Shown one piece after another: positions 43,102-52,207 of a DNA stretch of 64,000 nucleotides. The DNA is taken from the NCBI RefSeq assembly GCF_001983175.1, contig NZ_MNPW01000009.1, positions 1-64,000 on the forward strand, given 5' to 3'. The DNA is from Pseudomonas cedrina subsp. cedrina (GTDB lineage: Bacteria > Pseudomonadota > Gammaproteobacteria > Pseudomonadales > Pseudomonadaceae). The notes beneath the pieces are model-generated. The model was not told where the DNA came from. It saw nothing but the letters and a program-made list of their open reading frames with translations, and ran no database searches. Positions within the stretch are counted from its first letter, which is position 1. Every line of letters starts with the position of its first letter. The position numbers and the translations under genes were made by a program.

Positions 43102-43524
43102 CTAAGGGGGCGGCAGCCCTTCCGGCATAGCGGACAAATGTTCGTGACAGGCCAGCCACAGGCCTTGTTCTTGTTGTGTGCGAGCACCTTGCCTTTTGAA
43201 GACAATGGTCTCGCGTTCCTGGCTGAAGAATTGCTCCCCGTTCATGCGCAGCTCGGTGGCCACGTCATGCATGAAAATCGCCACGTCACCCTGCAGGCTG
43301 ACAAAGGCGTTGCTCGAGGCGCAAGACAGCACCTCGAACCCCTCGTCCCGGCGCCAGCTGTCCCACACTGCCTGGTAGGCATCGCGACTCAGCAGCGGCT
43401 GGGGGAGGGTATGGAACACAAAGCTGGCATCGGCCGTGAACGCGTCGAAGTAGGCGGCGCGGTCATTGCGCGCGAAGGCCGCCACCAGGTCGGCGGCGGC
43501 TTGCAGCACTTCGTGCGTGCCCAT
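43102..43524 (-). CDS. NTF2/SnoaL-like protein, PA1420-like
   Basis: 140 residues. EVLQAAADLVAAFARNDRAA, then YFDAFTADASFVFHTLPQPL and QERETIVFKRQG are the cone-shaped NTF2-like (DUF4440/SnoaL) layout. These small domains bind or process small ligands; the role in guanidinobutyrate use is unknown. Its ATG shares a base with the gbuA stop (TGATG), so it is translationally coupled to the enzyme gene. Confidence 0.82.
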   Translation of the reverse strand: MGTHEVLQAAADLVAAFARNDRAAYFDAFTADASFVFHTLPQPLLSRDAYQAVWDSWRRDEGFEVLSCASSNAFVSLQGDVAIFMHDVATELRMNGEQFFSQERETIVFKRQGARTQQEQGLWLACHEHLSAMPEGLPPP

Positions 43525-44474
43525 CAGCGATGCGCCACGCCGGGCAGTACACAGAGCATTTCGTACAGCAAGTTGGCGCCCAGCAATGAGGTGTTACCGG
43601 TGGTGTCGTAGGGCGGCGAAACTTCTACCAGGTCGCAACCAATCAGGTCGAGGCCCTGGCAGCCACGGATGATCTCGATCGCCTGGATGGTGGTCAGCCC
43701 GCCGATTTCCGGTGTGCCGGTACCGGGCGCCCAGGCCGGGTCGATGCCGTCGATATCAAAGCTCAGGTACACCGGGCCGCCGCCGACTTTTTCGCGCACC
43801 TCGGCCATCAACGGCGCGAGGGAGTGGTGCCAGCATTCTTCGGCCTGGACCACGCGAAAACCCTGTTTGCGGCTCCAGTTGAAGTCTTCGGCGGTGTAGC
43901 CCTGGGCGCGCAGACCAATCTGCACCACGCGGTCGCAATCGAGCAGGCCTTCTTCCACGGCGCGGCGGAAGGTGGTGCCGTGGGCGATCTTCTCGCCGAA
44001 CATATGGTCGTTGACGTCGGCGTGCGCATCGATGTGCACCAGCCCGACCTTGCCGTGTTTCTTGTGGATCGCCCGCAGAATCGGCAGGGTGATGGTGTGG
44101 TCGCCGCCCAGGGTCATCGGGATGACGTTGTGCTCGAGGATCTCGTCGTAGGCTTCCTCGATGATGCGCACGGCGTCGAGCAGGTTGAAGGTGTTGATCG
44201 CCACGTCGCCGATGTCCGCCACCGACAGCGAGTCGAACGGCGCGGCGCCGGTGGCCATGTTGTAGGGGCGGATCATCACCGATTCGGCGCGGATTTCACG
44301 CGGACCGAAGCGGGTACCGGCGCGCAGCGAGGTGCCGATGTCCAGGGGCACGCCGACAAAGGCGGCGTCCAGGCCCTTGGCCGTTTGCAGGTGAGGAAGA
44401 CGCATCATGGTGGCGATGCCGGCGAAGCGCGGCATTTCGTTGCCGCCCAGTGGTTGGTGGAAAATCTTGTCCAC
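43524..44474 (-). CDS. gbuA: Guanidinobutyrase (agmatinase-family ureohydrolase)
   Basis: 316 residues of the arginase/agmatinase fold. The two-manganese site is complete: H126 in GGDHT, D149-H151-D153 in HIDAHADV, and D240/D242 in SFDIDGIDP. The neighbours (two permeases, NTF2-like gene, divergent LysR) match PA1418-PA1422, where the enzyme is GbuA, which hydrolyses 4-guanidinobutyrate to 4-aminobutyrate and urea. Agmatinase is the alternative if context is ignored. First gene of a four-gene operon. Confidence 0.85.
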   Translation of the reverse strand: MDKIFHQPLGGNEMPRFAGIATMMRLPHLQTAKGLDAAFVGVPLDIGTSLRAGTRFGPREIRAESVMIRPYNMATGAAPFDSLSVADIGDVAINTFNLLDAVRIIEEAYDEILEHNVIPMTLGGDHTITLPILRAIHKKHGKVGLVHIDAHADVNDHMFGEKIAHGTTFRRAVEEGLLDCDRVVQIGLRAQGYTAEDFNWSRKQGFRVVQAEECWHHSLAPLMAEVREKVGGGPVYLSFDIDGIDPAWAPGTGTPEIGGLTTIQAIEIIRGCQGLDLIGCDLVEVSPPYDTTGNTSLLGANLLYEMLCVLPGVAHR

Positions 44475-44558
44475 GGGAGTGCCTCATCGTTGTTGTGGTT
44501 ATCTGGGGGCCGATTCTGCGAAATACGTGGATACGAAAGAATCGGCAGGGGCAAATAC

Positions 44559-44582
44559 TTAGTTCAGATTTTTCTAAACTAA
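44559..44582. promoter_or_regulatory. Candidate GbuR binding site
   Basis: TTAGTT (44559-44564) and AACTAA (44577-44582) form a dyad with a 12-base spacer in the gbuA/gbuR intergenic region, 85 bases before the gbuA ATG. The A+T-rich imperfect dyad fits a LysR-type T-N11-A site. Confidence 0.45.
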
Positions 44583-44634
44583 AGCCTGGGGTAAACTGCC
44601 CGGCTTCAATGCTGGCCTGTCGAACTCGGTCCAG

Positions 44635-44872
44635 GGTGGGAGCTGGCTTGCCTGTGACGTCTTTGTAGTGAGCGGGCTCGCCCCGCGCTGGGCCGCGAAG
44701 CGGCCCCAAACCAGGCGATGTGGGTTATCTGAAATTGCGCGGTGTCTTTATTGGGGCGGCTTCGCGGCCCAACGCGGGACAAGCCCGCTCACTACAGGGA
44801 ATTTGTCAGCCTTTGAAAATTCTGTAGATACCTGACAGACACACCGCAATCGCAGGCAAGCCAGCTCCCACA
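44635..44872. repeat. Nested REPIN: one REPIN inside another
   Basis: The outer arms are GGTGGGAGCTGGCTTGCC (44635) and GCAAGCCAGCTCCCACA (ending 44872). Between them sits a complete REPIN of another class, TGTAGTGAGCGGGCTCG to AAGCCCGCTCACTACA (44664-44796). The order implies that the inner one arrived later. It fills most of the gbuA-gbuR gap. Confidence 0.85.
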
Positions 44873-44908
44873 AGGGATTGCGCTGCATCAGTTGAATCCG
44901 GAGAACCG

Positions 44909-45802
44909 ATGGCCAACGCCTTGCCCGACCTGAAACTCCTGCGCATCTTCGTCAGCGTCGTGCGGCACCAGGGGTTTGCCAACGCCCAGCACGAACTCAA
45001 CCTGTCGACGTCGGCCATCAGCACCTACATGAGCCAGTTGGAATCGGCGCTGGGCCTGGTGCTGTGCCATCGTGGCCGGGGCGGTTTCAGCCTGACCAGC
45101 AAGGGCGAGCTGTTCCATCAGGAAACCCTGCGTCTTTTGGGGGAGTTGGAAGGTTTCGAGCAATATGCCGCTGCACTCAAGGGCGAGTTGCGCGGCACCC
45201 TCAAGCTCGGCGTGCTCGATTCCACCGTCAGCGACAAGGCCCTGCCGTTCGCCGAGGTGATCGGCGCCTACAGCCTGGAACACCCGGCGGTGCACCTGCA
45301 TTTATCGGTGATGAGCCCCTATGAACTGCAGCTGGGCGTGCAGGACAATCGCCTGGACCTGGCCATCGGCGCCTTCTCCAACCGTATGAGCGGCCTGATC
45401 TACATGCCGCTGTATCGTGAACAGCATTGGTTGTATTGCAGTTCTCGGCACCCGTTGTTCAATGAGCGGCGCATTCCGGAGCAGGTCATCACCCAGCAGC
45501 GTATGGTGGGGCGCGGCTACTGGAGCCAGGCGGAGCTGGCGCGCCACGGCTTCAAGCACAGCGCCGCCACGGTGGAAAGTATGGAAGCGCAACTGATACT
45601 GGTGCTGTCGGGCGCCTATATCGGCTACCTGCCGGAGCACTACGCCCAGGCGTGGGCCGACAAGGGCGACTTGCGCGTGTTGCTGCCCGCCACCTTCGGC
45701 TATCAGGCGCCGTTCTCGATGATCATGCGCCGTGGCCGCAGCCGCGAACCGCTGATCCAGACCTTTCGCGATCTGCTCAAAGCCCAGCTCAACCAGGCCT
45801 GA
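44909..45802 (+). CDS. gbuR: LysR-family regulator of guanidinobutyrase
   Basis: 297 residues with an N-terminal winged helix (LLRIFVSVVRHQGFANAQHE, TSAISTYMSQLESALGLVL) and an effector domain from about 90. It is divergent from gbuA, as in P. aeruginosa, where GbuR activates gbuA in response to 4-guanidinobutyrate. Symbol rests on this synteny. The DTW-protein gene starts 7 bases after its stop. Confidence 0.8.
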   Translation: MANALPDLKLLRIFVSVVRHQGFANAQHELNLSTSAISTYMSQLESALGLVLCHRGRGGFSLTSKGELFHQETLRLLGELEGFEQYAAALKGELRGTLKLGVLDSTVSDKALPFAEVIGAYSLEHPAVHLHLSVMSPYELQLGVQDNRLDLAIGAFSNRMSGLIYMPLYREQHWLYCSSRHPLFNERRIPEQVITQQRMVGRGYWSQAELARHGFKHSAATVESMEAQLILVLSGAYIGYLPEHYAQAWADKGDLRVLLPATFGYQAPFSMIMRRGRSREPLIQTFRDLLKAQLNQA

Positions 45803-45809
45803 AAACACC

Positions 45810-46415
45810 ATGTCCAGACCGCAATGTGCCCGTTGCCACCGCCCCACCAGCCATTGCCTGTGCGCGCTGATTCCCAGCCTCGACAGCCGCACCCGTGTGT
45901 TGCTGCTGCAGCATCCGAGCGAGGTCGGCCATGCGCTGAACACCGCGCGTCTGGCAGCGCTGGGCTTGAACAATGCGCAGTTGGTGGTGGGAGAGGTGTT
46001 CGAGGATTTGGCGACTTTATTGAACCTGCCCGGTTATCAGGCCCGGCTGCTGTTTCCGGCGGATGACGCCCAGCCGCTGCAAGCCTATGCGCCCGAGGAT
46101 CAACCGCTGTTGTTGGTGGTTCCCGACGGCACGTGGCGCAAGGCGCGCAAACTGTTGCATCTCAATCCGCTGCTGGCGGCGTTGCCACGGGTGACGTTGG
46201 ACGATGGCGGCATTTCGCGTTACCGGCTACGCAAGGCACCGAGCGCAGGGGCGCTGTCGACGGTAGAAGCCATCACACAGGCGTTGCAGGTGCTGGAAGC
46301 GCCAACCTCGTTCGAGCCATTGCTCAAACCCTTCGAAGCGCTGATCGAAGGGCAGATTGCGGCGATGGGTCAGGAGATTTTTCAAAGAAATCATGGCGAC
46401 GAGCATTTGGGTTAG
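45810..46415 (+). CDS. DTW-domain protein (tRNA aminocarboxypropyltransferase-like)
   Basis: 201 residues. An N-terminal cysteine cluster (CARCHRPTSHCLCALI) is typical of the family. The DTW motif appears as PDGTWRKARKLLHLNPLL, and SRYRLRKAP follows. DTW proteins (TapT/TuaA type) transfer a 3-amino-3-carboxypropyl group from SAM to uridine in tRNA; the specific site here is not determined. Probably co-transcribed with gbuR (7-base gap). Confidence 0.85.
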   Translation: MSRPQCARCHRPTSHCLCALIPSLDSRTRVLLLQHPSEVGHALNTARLAALGLNNAQLVVGEVFEDLATLLNLPGYQARLLFPADDAQPLQAYAPEDQPLLLVVPDGTWRKARKLLHLNPLLAALPRVTLDDGGISRYRLRKAPSAGALSTVEAITQALQVLEAPTSFEPLLKPFEALIEGQIAAMGQEIFQRNHGDEHLG

Positions 46416-46567
46416 GCGGGTTATCGAGGCGCGGCCATCGGGGGCAAGCTCAGCCACCACCTCCCTCGCTTATTCCTTTAAGCCATATGCACCGCACTTT
46501 GCGTGATATGGCCTGCCGGCCTTTCCCGGTATGATGTGCGCCCCGCAGTCTGGATTGCGAATACGCC

Positions 46568-47470
46568 ATGACCTTGCAGTACCCCACAATCGCCGATTGC
46601 GTCGGCAACACGCCCCTGGTCCGCTTGCAACGCATGGCGGGAGAAACCAGCAATACCCTGTTGCTCAAGCTCGAAGGCAACAACCCGGCCGGCTCGGTAA
46701 AAGACCGCCCGGCATTGTCGATGATTACCCGCGCCGAGTTGCGCGGGCAGATCAAGCCCGGCGACACCCTGATCGAAGCCACCTCGGGTAACACCGGGAT
46801 CGCCCTGGCCATGGCCGCGGCGATCAAAGGCTACAAGATGATCCTGATCATGCCCGACAACTCCAGCGCCGAGCGCAAGGCCGCGATGACGGCGTATGGC
46901 GCCGAACTGATCCTGGTGACACAGGAGCAGGGCATGGAAGGCGCGCGCGACCTTGCCGAGCGCATGGCCGCCGAAGGCCGTGGCCAGGTGTTGGACCAGT
47001 TCGCCAACGGCGACAACCCCGAAGCGCACTACACCAGCACCGGCCCGGAGATCTGGCGCCAGACCCAGGGCACCATCACCCATTTCGTCAGTTCCATGGG
47101 CACCACCGGCACCATCATGGGCAATTCGCGCTACCTCAAGGAGCAGAACCCGGACGTACAGATCGTCGGCCTGCAACCGATGGAAGGCGCGGCCATCCCG
47201 GGTATCCGCCGTTGGCCCGAAGAGTATTTGCCCAGGATCTACAACGCGACCCGCGTGGACCGCATTATCGACATGGCGCAGCGTGAAGCCGAAGACACCA
47301 CCCGCCGACTGGCCCGTGAAGAAGGCATCTTCTGCGGCGTGTCGTCCGGTGGCGCCGTGGCCGGTATGTTGCGCCTGTCCCAAGAGGTTGAAAACGCGGT
47401 GATCGTCGCGATCATCTGTGACCGAGGCGACCGCTACCTGTCGACCGGCATTTTCGACGAACCCAACTGA
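46568..47470 (+). CDS. cysM: Cysteine synthase B
   Basis: 300 residues of fold-type II PLP enzyme: K45 in NPAGSVKDRPA binds PLP, ATSGNTGIALAMAAAIKGYK holds the substrate loop, and SSMGTTGT the phosphate site. The length and loop sequences are those of CysM rather than CysK. It makes cysteine from O-acetylserine and sulfide or thiosulfate. Its stop overlaps the rlmD start by one base. Confidence 0.95.
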   Translation: MTLQYPTIADCVGNTPLVRLQRMAGETSNTLLLKLEGNNPAGSVKDRPALSMITRAELRGQIKPGDTLIEATSGNTGIALAMAAAIKGYKMILIMPDNSSAERKAAMTAYGAELILVTQEQGMEGARDLAERMAAEGRGQVLDQFANGDNPEAHYTSTGPEIWRQTQGTITHFVSSMGTTGTIMGNSRYLKEQNPDVQIVGLQPMEGAAIPGIRRWPEEYLPRIYNATRVDRIIDMAQREAEDTTRRLAREEGIFCGVSSGGAVAGMLRLSQEVENAVIVAIICDRGDRYLSTGIFDEPN

Positions 47471-48822
47471 TGGCCAAGCACGAGAGAGGCCTGCGCTTCC
47501 AACCGACGGGCGGCAGCCGGGCCCCGCAGATTCCGGTGGGCAAGAAGCAACGCCTGACCATCGAGCGCCTGGCCAATGACGGTCGCGGTATCGTGTTCTT
47601 TGAAGGGCGCACCTGGTTTGTGAATGGTGCGCTGGCCGGCGAAGAGGTGGAAGCACGGGTGTTGGGCGCCCACGGCAAAATCGTCGAGGCGCGTACCGAG
47701 CGGGTGTTCAAGGCCAGCGAGTTGCGGCGCCCGGCGCCCTGTGCGCACTTTGGCCGCTGCGGCGGTTGCAGCGTGCAGCATTTGCCCCATGCCGAACAAC
47801 TCGCCCTCAAACAGCGCATGCTCGCCGAGCAATTGTCCCGTGTGGCCGGCGTCGAACCGCAAGCTTGGGCTGCGCCGTTGAGCGGCCCGGAATTCGGCTA
47901 CCGCCGCCGCGCCCGCGTGGCCGTGCGTTGGGACGCCAAGGCCAAACACCTGGAGGTCGGTTTTCGCGCGGTGGCCAGCCAGGACATCGTTGCCATCGAT
48001 GAATGCCCGGTGCTGGTACAGGCCTTGCAACCGATCATGCAGCGCCTGCCCAACCTGCTGCGCCGCTTGAGCAAACCTCAGGCACTGGGGCATGTGGAGT
48101 TGTTCAGTGGTACGTCTGTTGCCGTGTTGTTGCGGCACATGTCGCCGTTATCGGAAGCGGACCTGCTGGCCCTGAAAGAATTCTGCAGCTTCCATGAGGC
48201 CCAGTTGTGGCTGCATGGCGAGGGGCAACCGGAGCCGGTCGAGGCGGATCAGACCCTCGGTTATCGCTTGGAACAGTGGGACCTGGCGCTGGCCTACCGG
48301 CCGGGGGACTTCGTGCAGGTCAACGCCGGGGTTAACGCGGCGATGGTGGCCCAGGCCCTGGAATGGCTGGCGCCACAACCCGACGAACGGGTGCTGGACC
48401 TGTTTTGCGGCCTGGGCAACTTTGCCCTGCCATTGGCGCGCCACGTGCGTGAAGTGGTGGCGGTAGAAGGCGTGCAGGCCATGGTGGACCGCGCGGCCCT
48501 CAACGCCGCCGAGAATAATTTGCATAATGCGCAGTTTTTTCAAGCCGATTTGTCCCAGCCTTTGACTGACGCGCAATGGGCCAAACAGGGCTTTTCTGCG
48601 GTACTCTTGGACCCACCCCGTGACGGTGCCCTGGAGGTTGTGCGTACGCTCGCGACCCTTGGGGCCAAGCGCCTGGTGTATGTGTCCTGCAACCCGGCCA
48701 CGCTGGCGCGGGACACGGTTGAGTTGGTCAAGCAAGGCTACCGGCTAAAACGTGCCGGGATCCTCGACATGTTTCCGCAAACCGCGCATGTCGAGGCCAT
48801 GGCGTTATTTGAAGCGGGCTAG
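47470..48822 (+). CDS. rlmD: 23S rRNA (uracil-1939-C5)-methyltransferase
   Basis: 450 residues: an N-terminal TRAM domain, the iron-sulfur cluster region CAHFGRCGGCSV (C88, C94, C97) with a further Cys in DECPVL, the SAM site VLDLFCGLGNFALPLA and the catalytic Cys in VSCNPATLARD (about 407). It methylates U1939 of 23S rRNA. Starts in the TGATG overlap with cysM and precedes relA by 122 bases, the conserved Pseudomonas order. Confidence 0.95.
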   Translation: MAKHERGLRFQPTGGSRAPQIPVGKKQRLTIERLANDGRGIVFFEGRTWFVNGALAGEEVEARVLGAHGKIVEARTERVFKASELRRPAPCAHFGRCGGCSVQHLPHAEQLALKQRMLAEQLSRVAGVEPQAWAAPLSGPEFGYRRRARVAVRWDAKAKHLEVGFRAVASQDIVAIDECPVLVQALQPIMQRLPNLLRRLSKPQALGHVELFSGTSVAVLLRHMSPLSEADLLALKEFCSFHEAQLWLHGEGQPEPVEADQTLGYRLEQWDLALAYRPGDFVQVNAGVNAAMVAQALEWLAPQPDERVLDLFCGLGNFALPLARHVREVVAVEGVQAMVDRAALNAAENNLHNAQFFQADLSQPLTDAQWAKQGFSAVLLDPPRDGALEVVRTLATLGAKRLVYVSCNPATLARDTVELVKQGYRLKRAGILDMFPQTAHVEAMALFEAG

Positions 48823-48944
48823 GATGCCCGTTTAATCCGACCGGCCTGTCGTTTCCTGGGCTGTGATCTGCCAGGGAGCCTGCAGTACAAGGTCGGCGAT
48901 GAATTCTGGCGCATCCAAGGTGCGTCGTAGGGAAGGTAAGCAAG

Positions 48945-51188
48945 ATGGTACAGGTGAGAGCACACCAGCCGATCAACACCGACGGCAGTATCAATCTCGA
49001 GGCATGGCTGGATCATGCCATCAGCGTCGACCCGGCGCTGGACCGTGAAGCCTTGAAAGCAGCCTGCGAGTTCGCTCGCGAGTCTGAGCAGCAAGACAAT
49101 GCGGCCAAGAACCTGTGGGCCGAAGGCACTTCAAGCTTTCGCACTGGCCTGGAAATCGCCGAGATCCTCGCCGATCTCAAGCTGGACCAGGATTCGCTGA
49201 TCGCCGCCGTGCTGTATCGCGGCGTGCGTGAGGGGCACATCCCGTTGGCCACCGTTGGCCAGCGTTTCGGCTCGGTCGTGGCCAAGCTGATTGACGGCGT
49301 GCTGCGCATGGCCGCGATCAGCGCCAGCCTCAGCCCGCGCCAGTCCATGGTGCTGGGCACCCAGGGCCAGGTGGAAAACCTGCGCAAGATGCTGGTGGCG
49401 ATGGTCGACGACGTGCGTGTCGCCCTGATCAAGCTGGCCGAGCGCACCTGCGCGATCCGTGCGGTCAAGACCGCCGACGACGAGAAGCGCAACCGCGTCG
49501 CCCGCGAAGTCTTCGATATCTACGCGCCGCTCGCGCACCGCCTGGGTATCGGCCATATCAAGTGGGAGCTGGAGGACTTGTCCTTCCGTTACCTGGAACC
49601 CGATCAATACAAGCAGATTGCCACGCTGCTGCACGAGCGCCGGCTTGACCGTGAACGCTTCATCAGCGATGTGATGGGCCAATTGCGTTCCGAGTTGCAG
49701 GCCACCGGCGTCGAAGCCGACATCAGCGGCCGCGCCAAACACATCTATTCCATCTGGCGCAAAATGCAGCGCAAGGGCCTGGCTTTCAGCCAGATCTACG
49801 ACGTGCGCGCCGTGCGTGTGCTGGTGCCGGAAATGCGCGACTGCTACACCGCGCTGGGTATCGTCCATACCTTGTGGCGCCACATTCCCAAGGAATTTGA
49901 CGACTACATCGCCAATCCCAAGGAAAACGGCTACCGCTCGCTGCACACGGCTGTGATCGGCCCTGAAGGCAAAGTGCTGGAAGTGCAGATCCGCACCCAC
50001 GCCATGCACGAAGAGGCCGAGTTGGGCGTGTGTGCGCACTGGCGCTACAAGGGCACCGACGTCAAGGCCGGTTCCAACCAGTACGAAGAGAAAATCTCCT
50101 GGCTGCGCCAAGTGCTGGAATGGCACGAAGAACTCGGCGATATCGGCGGCCTGGCCGAACAGCTGCGGGTGGATATCGAGCCGGACCGGGTCTACATCTT
50201 CACCCCCGACGGCCATGCCATCGACTTGCCCAAGGGCGCCACGCCGCTGGATTTTGCCTACCGCGTGCACACCGAGATCGGCCACAACTGCCGGGGCGCC
50301 AAGATCAACGGGCGCATCGTGCCGCTCAACTACAGCCTGCAGACCGGCGAGCAGGTCGAGATCATCACCAGCAAGCACGGCACGCCGAGCCGCGACTGGC
50401 TGAACCCGAACCTGGGCTACATCACCACGTCGCGGGCGCGGGCGAAGATTGTCCACTGGTTCAAATTGCAGGCGCGCGACCAGAACGTCGCCGCCGGCAA
50501 GACCTTGCTCGAGCGCGAATTGGGTCGCCTGGGCCTGCCCCAGGTGGACTTCGACAAGCTGGCCGAAAAGGCCAACATGAAGATTGCCGAAGACATGTTC
50601 GCCGCCCTCGGCGCCGGCGATTTGCGCCTGGCGCAACTGGTCAACCTGGCCCAGCAACTGGTCGAGCCGGAACGCGGCAACGAACAGCTGGAACTGATCC
50701 CGCGCAAGGCCACCGGCTACAAGCCCGGCAAGCGCGGCGACATCCAGATCCAGGGCGTCGGCAACTTGATGACGCAAATCGCCGGTTGCTGCCAGCCGTT
50801 GCCGGGCGACGCGATCGTCGGCTACATCACCCAGGGGCGCGGCGTGAGCATTCACCGTCAGGACTGCGCCTCGGTGCTGCAATTGGGCGGGCGCGAGCCG
50901 GAGCGGATCATCCAGGTCAGCTGGGGCCCGGTGCCAGTGCTGACCTATCCGGTCGACATCGTGATCCGCGCCTACGACCGTTCCGGTTTGCTGCGGGACG
51001 TGTCGCAAGTGCTGCTCAATGAGCGGATCAACGTGCTGGCGGTCAACACGCGCTCGAATAAAGAGGACAACACCGCGTTGATGTCCCTGACCATCGAGAT
51101 TCCTGGGCTGGATGCATTGGGGCGGTTGCTGGGGCGGATTTCCCAGTTGCCGAACATCATCGAGACGCGGCGTAACCGTACGCCTTGA
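48945..51188 (+). CDS. relA: (p)ppGpp synthetase I
   Basis: 747 residues: a degenerate N-terminal hydrolase domain (AAVLYRGVREGHIPLA in place of the His-Asp box), a synthetase domain with the catalytic EFDD motif and NPKENGYRSLHT (about 317-337), a TGS domain from about 415 (VYIFTPDGHAIDLPKGATPL) and a C-terminal ACT domain from about 669 (VIRAYDRSGLLRDVSQVLLN). The missing HD and EFDD mark it as RelA, not SpoT. It makes ppGpp on ribosomes stalled by uncharged tRNA. GGAAGG lies upstream of the ATG. Confidence 0.97.
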   Translation: MVQVRAHQPINTDGSINLEAWLDHAISVDPALDREALKAACEFARESEQQDNAAKNLWAEGTSSFRTGLEIAEILADLKLDQDSLIAAVLYRGVREGHIPLATVGQRFGSVVAKLIDGVLRMAAISASLSPRQSMVLGTQGQVENLRKMLVAMVDDVRVALIKLAERTCAIRAVKTADDEKRNRVAREVFDIYAPLAHRLGIGHIKWELEDLSFRYLEPDQYKQIATLLHERRLDRERFISDVMGQLRSELQATGVEADISGRAKHIYSIWRKMQRKGLAFSQIYDVRAVRVLVPEMRDCYTALGIVHTLWRHIPKEFDDYIANPKENGYRSLHTAVIGPEGKVLEVQIRTHAMHEEAELGVCAHWRYKGTDVKAGSNQYEEKISWLRQVLEWHEELGDIGGLAEQLRVDIEPDRVYIFTPDGHAIDLPKGATPLDFAYRVHTEIGHNCRGAKINGRIVPLNYSLQTGEQVEIITSKHGTPSRDWLNPNLGYITTSRARAKIVHWFKLQARDQNVAAGKTLLERELGRLGLPQVDFDKLAEKANMKIAEDMFAALGAGDLRLAQLVNLAQQLVEPERGNEQLELIPRKATGYKPGKRGDIQIQGVGNLMTQIAGCCQPLPGDAIVGYITQGRGVSIHRQDCASVLQLGGREPERIIQVSWGPVPVLTYPVDIVIRAYDRSGLLRDVSQVLLNERINVLAVNTRSNKEDNTALMSLTIEIPGLDALGRLLGRISQLPNIIETRRNRTP

Positions 51189-51218
51189 TGCGGTGTGGGG
51201 ACAGGTAGGACTGCTTTC

Positions 51219-51306
51219 TGTGTGAGCTGGCTTGCCTGCGATAGCATCACCTCGGTATTACTTGAGCACTGAGGTGACTGCATCGCGGGCAAGCCCGGCT
51301 CCCACA
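51219..51306. repeat. REPIN
   Basis: GTGTGAGCTGGCTTGCCTGC and its complement ending GGCTCCCACA, with GCATCACCTC/GAGGTGACTGC inner pairing. It fills the relA-mazG gap. Confidence 0.85.
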
Positions 51307-51348
51307 TTTGATCTTTAGCGTTTCCAAGAAATGGGCAGAGATTGACCG

Positions 51349-52182
51349 ATGTATTCACTCGAAGACCTGCTGCACCTGATGAACCGCCTGCGCGACCCGC
51401 AATACGGTTGCCCGTGGGACATCAAGCAAACCTACGCCAGCATCGTGCCGCATACCCTCGAAGAAGCCTACGAGGTGGCCGACGCCATCGAACGCGGTGA
51501 CTTCGATCACCTGCAAGGCGAGTTGGGCGACCTGCTGTTCCAGGTGGTCTACTACAGCCAACTGGCGCGGGAAGAAGGGCGCTTCGAATTCGCCGGGGTC
51601 GTCGACAGCATCACCCGCAAGCTGATCCGTCGCCATCCCCACGTATTCCCCACCGGCGATCTGTACGCACCGCTGGATATTGCGCAGTTGAACGAAGAGC
51701 AGGTCAAGGAACGCTGGGAGCAGATCAAGGCCGAAGAGCGCGCGCAGAAGTCCGACGCGCCGGAGCAACTGTCCCTGCTTGACGATGTGCCCACCGCGCT
51801 GCCGTCCCTGTCCCGCGCCGCCAAATTGCAGAAGCGCGCCAGTCAGGTCGGTTTCGACTGGCCGTCGGCGTTGCCGGTGGTGGATAACGTGCGCGAAGAA
51901 CTGGACGAAGTCCTCGAAGCCATGGCCGACAACGACACGGCGGCCATCGCCGACGAGGTCGGTGACCTGCTGTTCGCGGCGGTCAACCTGGCTCGCCATC
52001 TCAAGGTCGACCCGGAAACCGCGCTGCGTGGCGCCAACGCCAAATTCGAGCGACGTTTCCGATTTATCGAACAGGCATTGCGCCAGACCCACCGTCCCAT
52101 GGAAGATTGCACCCTCGAAGACTTGGACGCCCTCTGGGGCGAAGCCAAACGTCAGGAAAAGAACGTGTCCAGCTGCGGTTGA
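51349..52182 (+). CDS. mazG: Nucleoside triphosphate pyrophosphohydrolase
   Basis: 277 residues with two MazG domains. The N-terminal EEAYEVADAIERGD and ELGDLLFQVVYYSQLA, and the C-terminal EELDEVLEAMADND and DEVGDLLFAAVNLARHL, carry the E-x-x-E...E-x-x-D metal sites. It hydrolyses NTPs to NMP and pyrophosphate and lowers ppGpp stress in E. coli. It follows relA, as in enteric bacteria. Confidence 0.95.
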   Translation: MYSLEDLLHLMNRLRDPQYGCPWDIKQTYASIVPHTLEEAYEVADAIERGDFDHLQGELGDLLFQVVYYSQLAREEGRFEFAGVVDSITRKLIRRHPHVFPTGDLYAPLDIAQLNEEQVKERWEQIKAEERAQKSDAPEQLSLLDDVPTALPSLSRAAKLQKRASQVGFDWPSALPVVDNVREELDEVLEAMADNDTAAIADEVGDLLFAAVNLARHLKVDPETALRGANAKFERRFRFIEQALRQTHRPMEDCTLEDLDALWGEAKRQEKNVSSCG

Positions 52183-52207
52183 GCAGTTGCCAAAGTGAGT
52201 AAGCACC

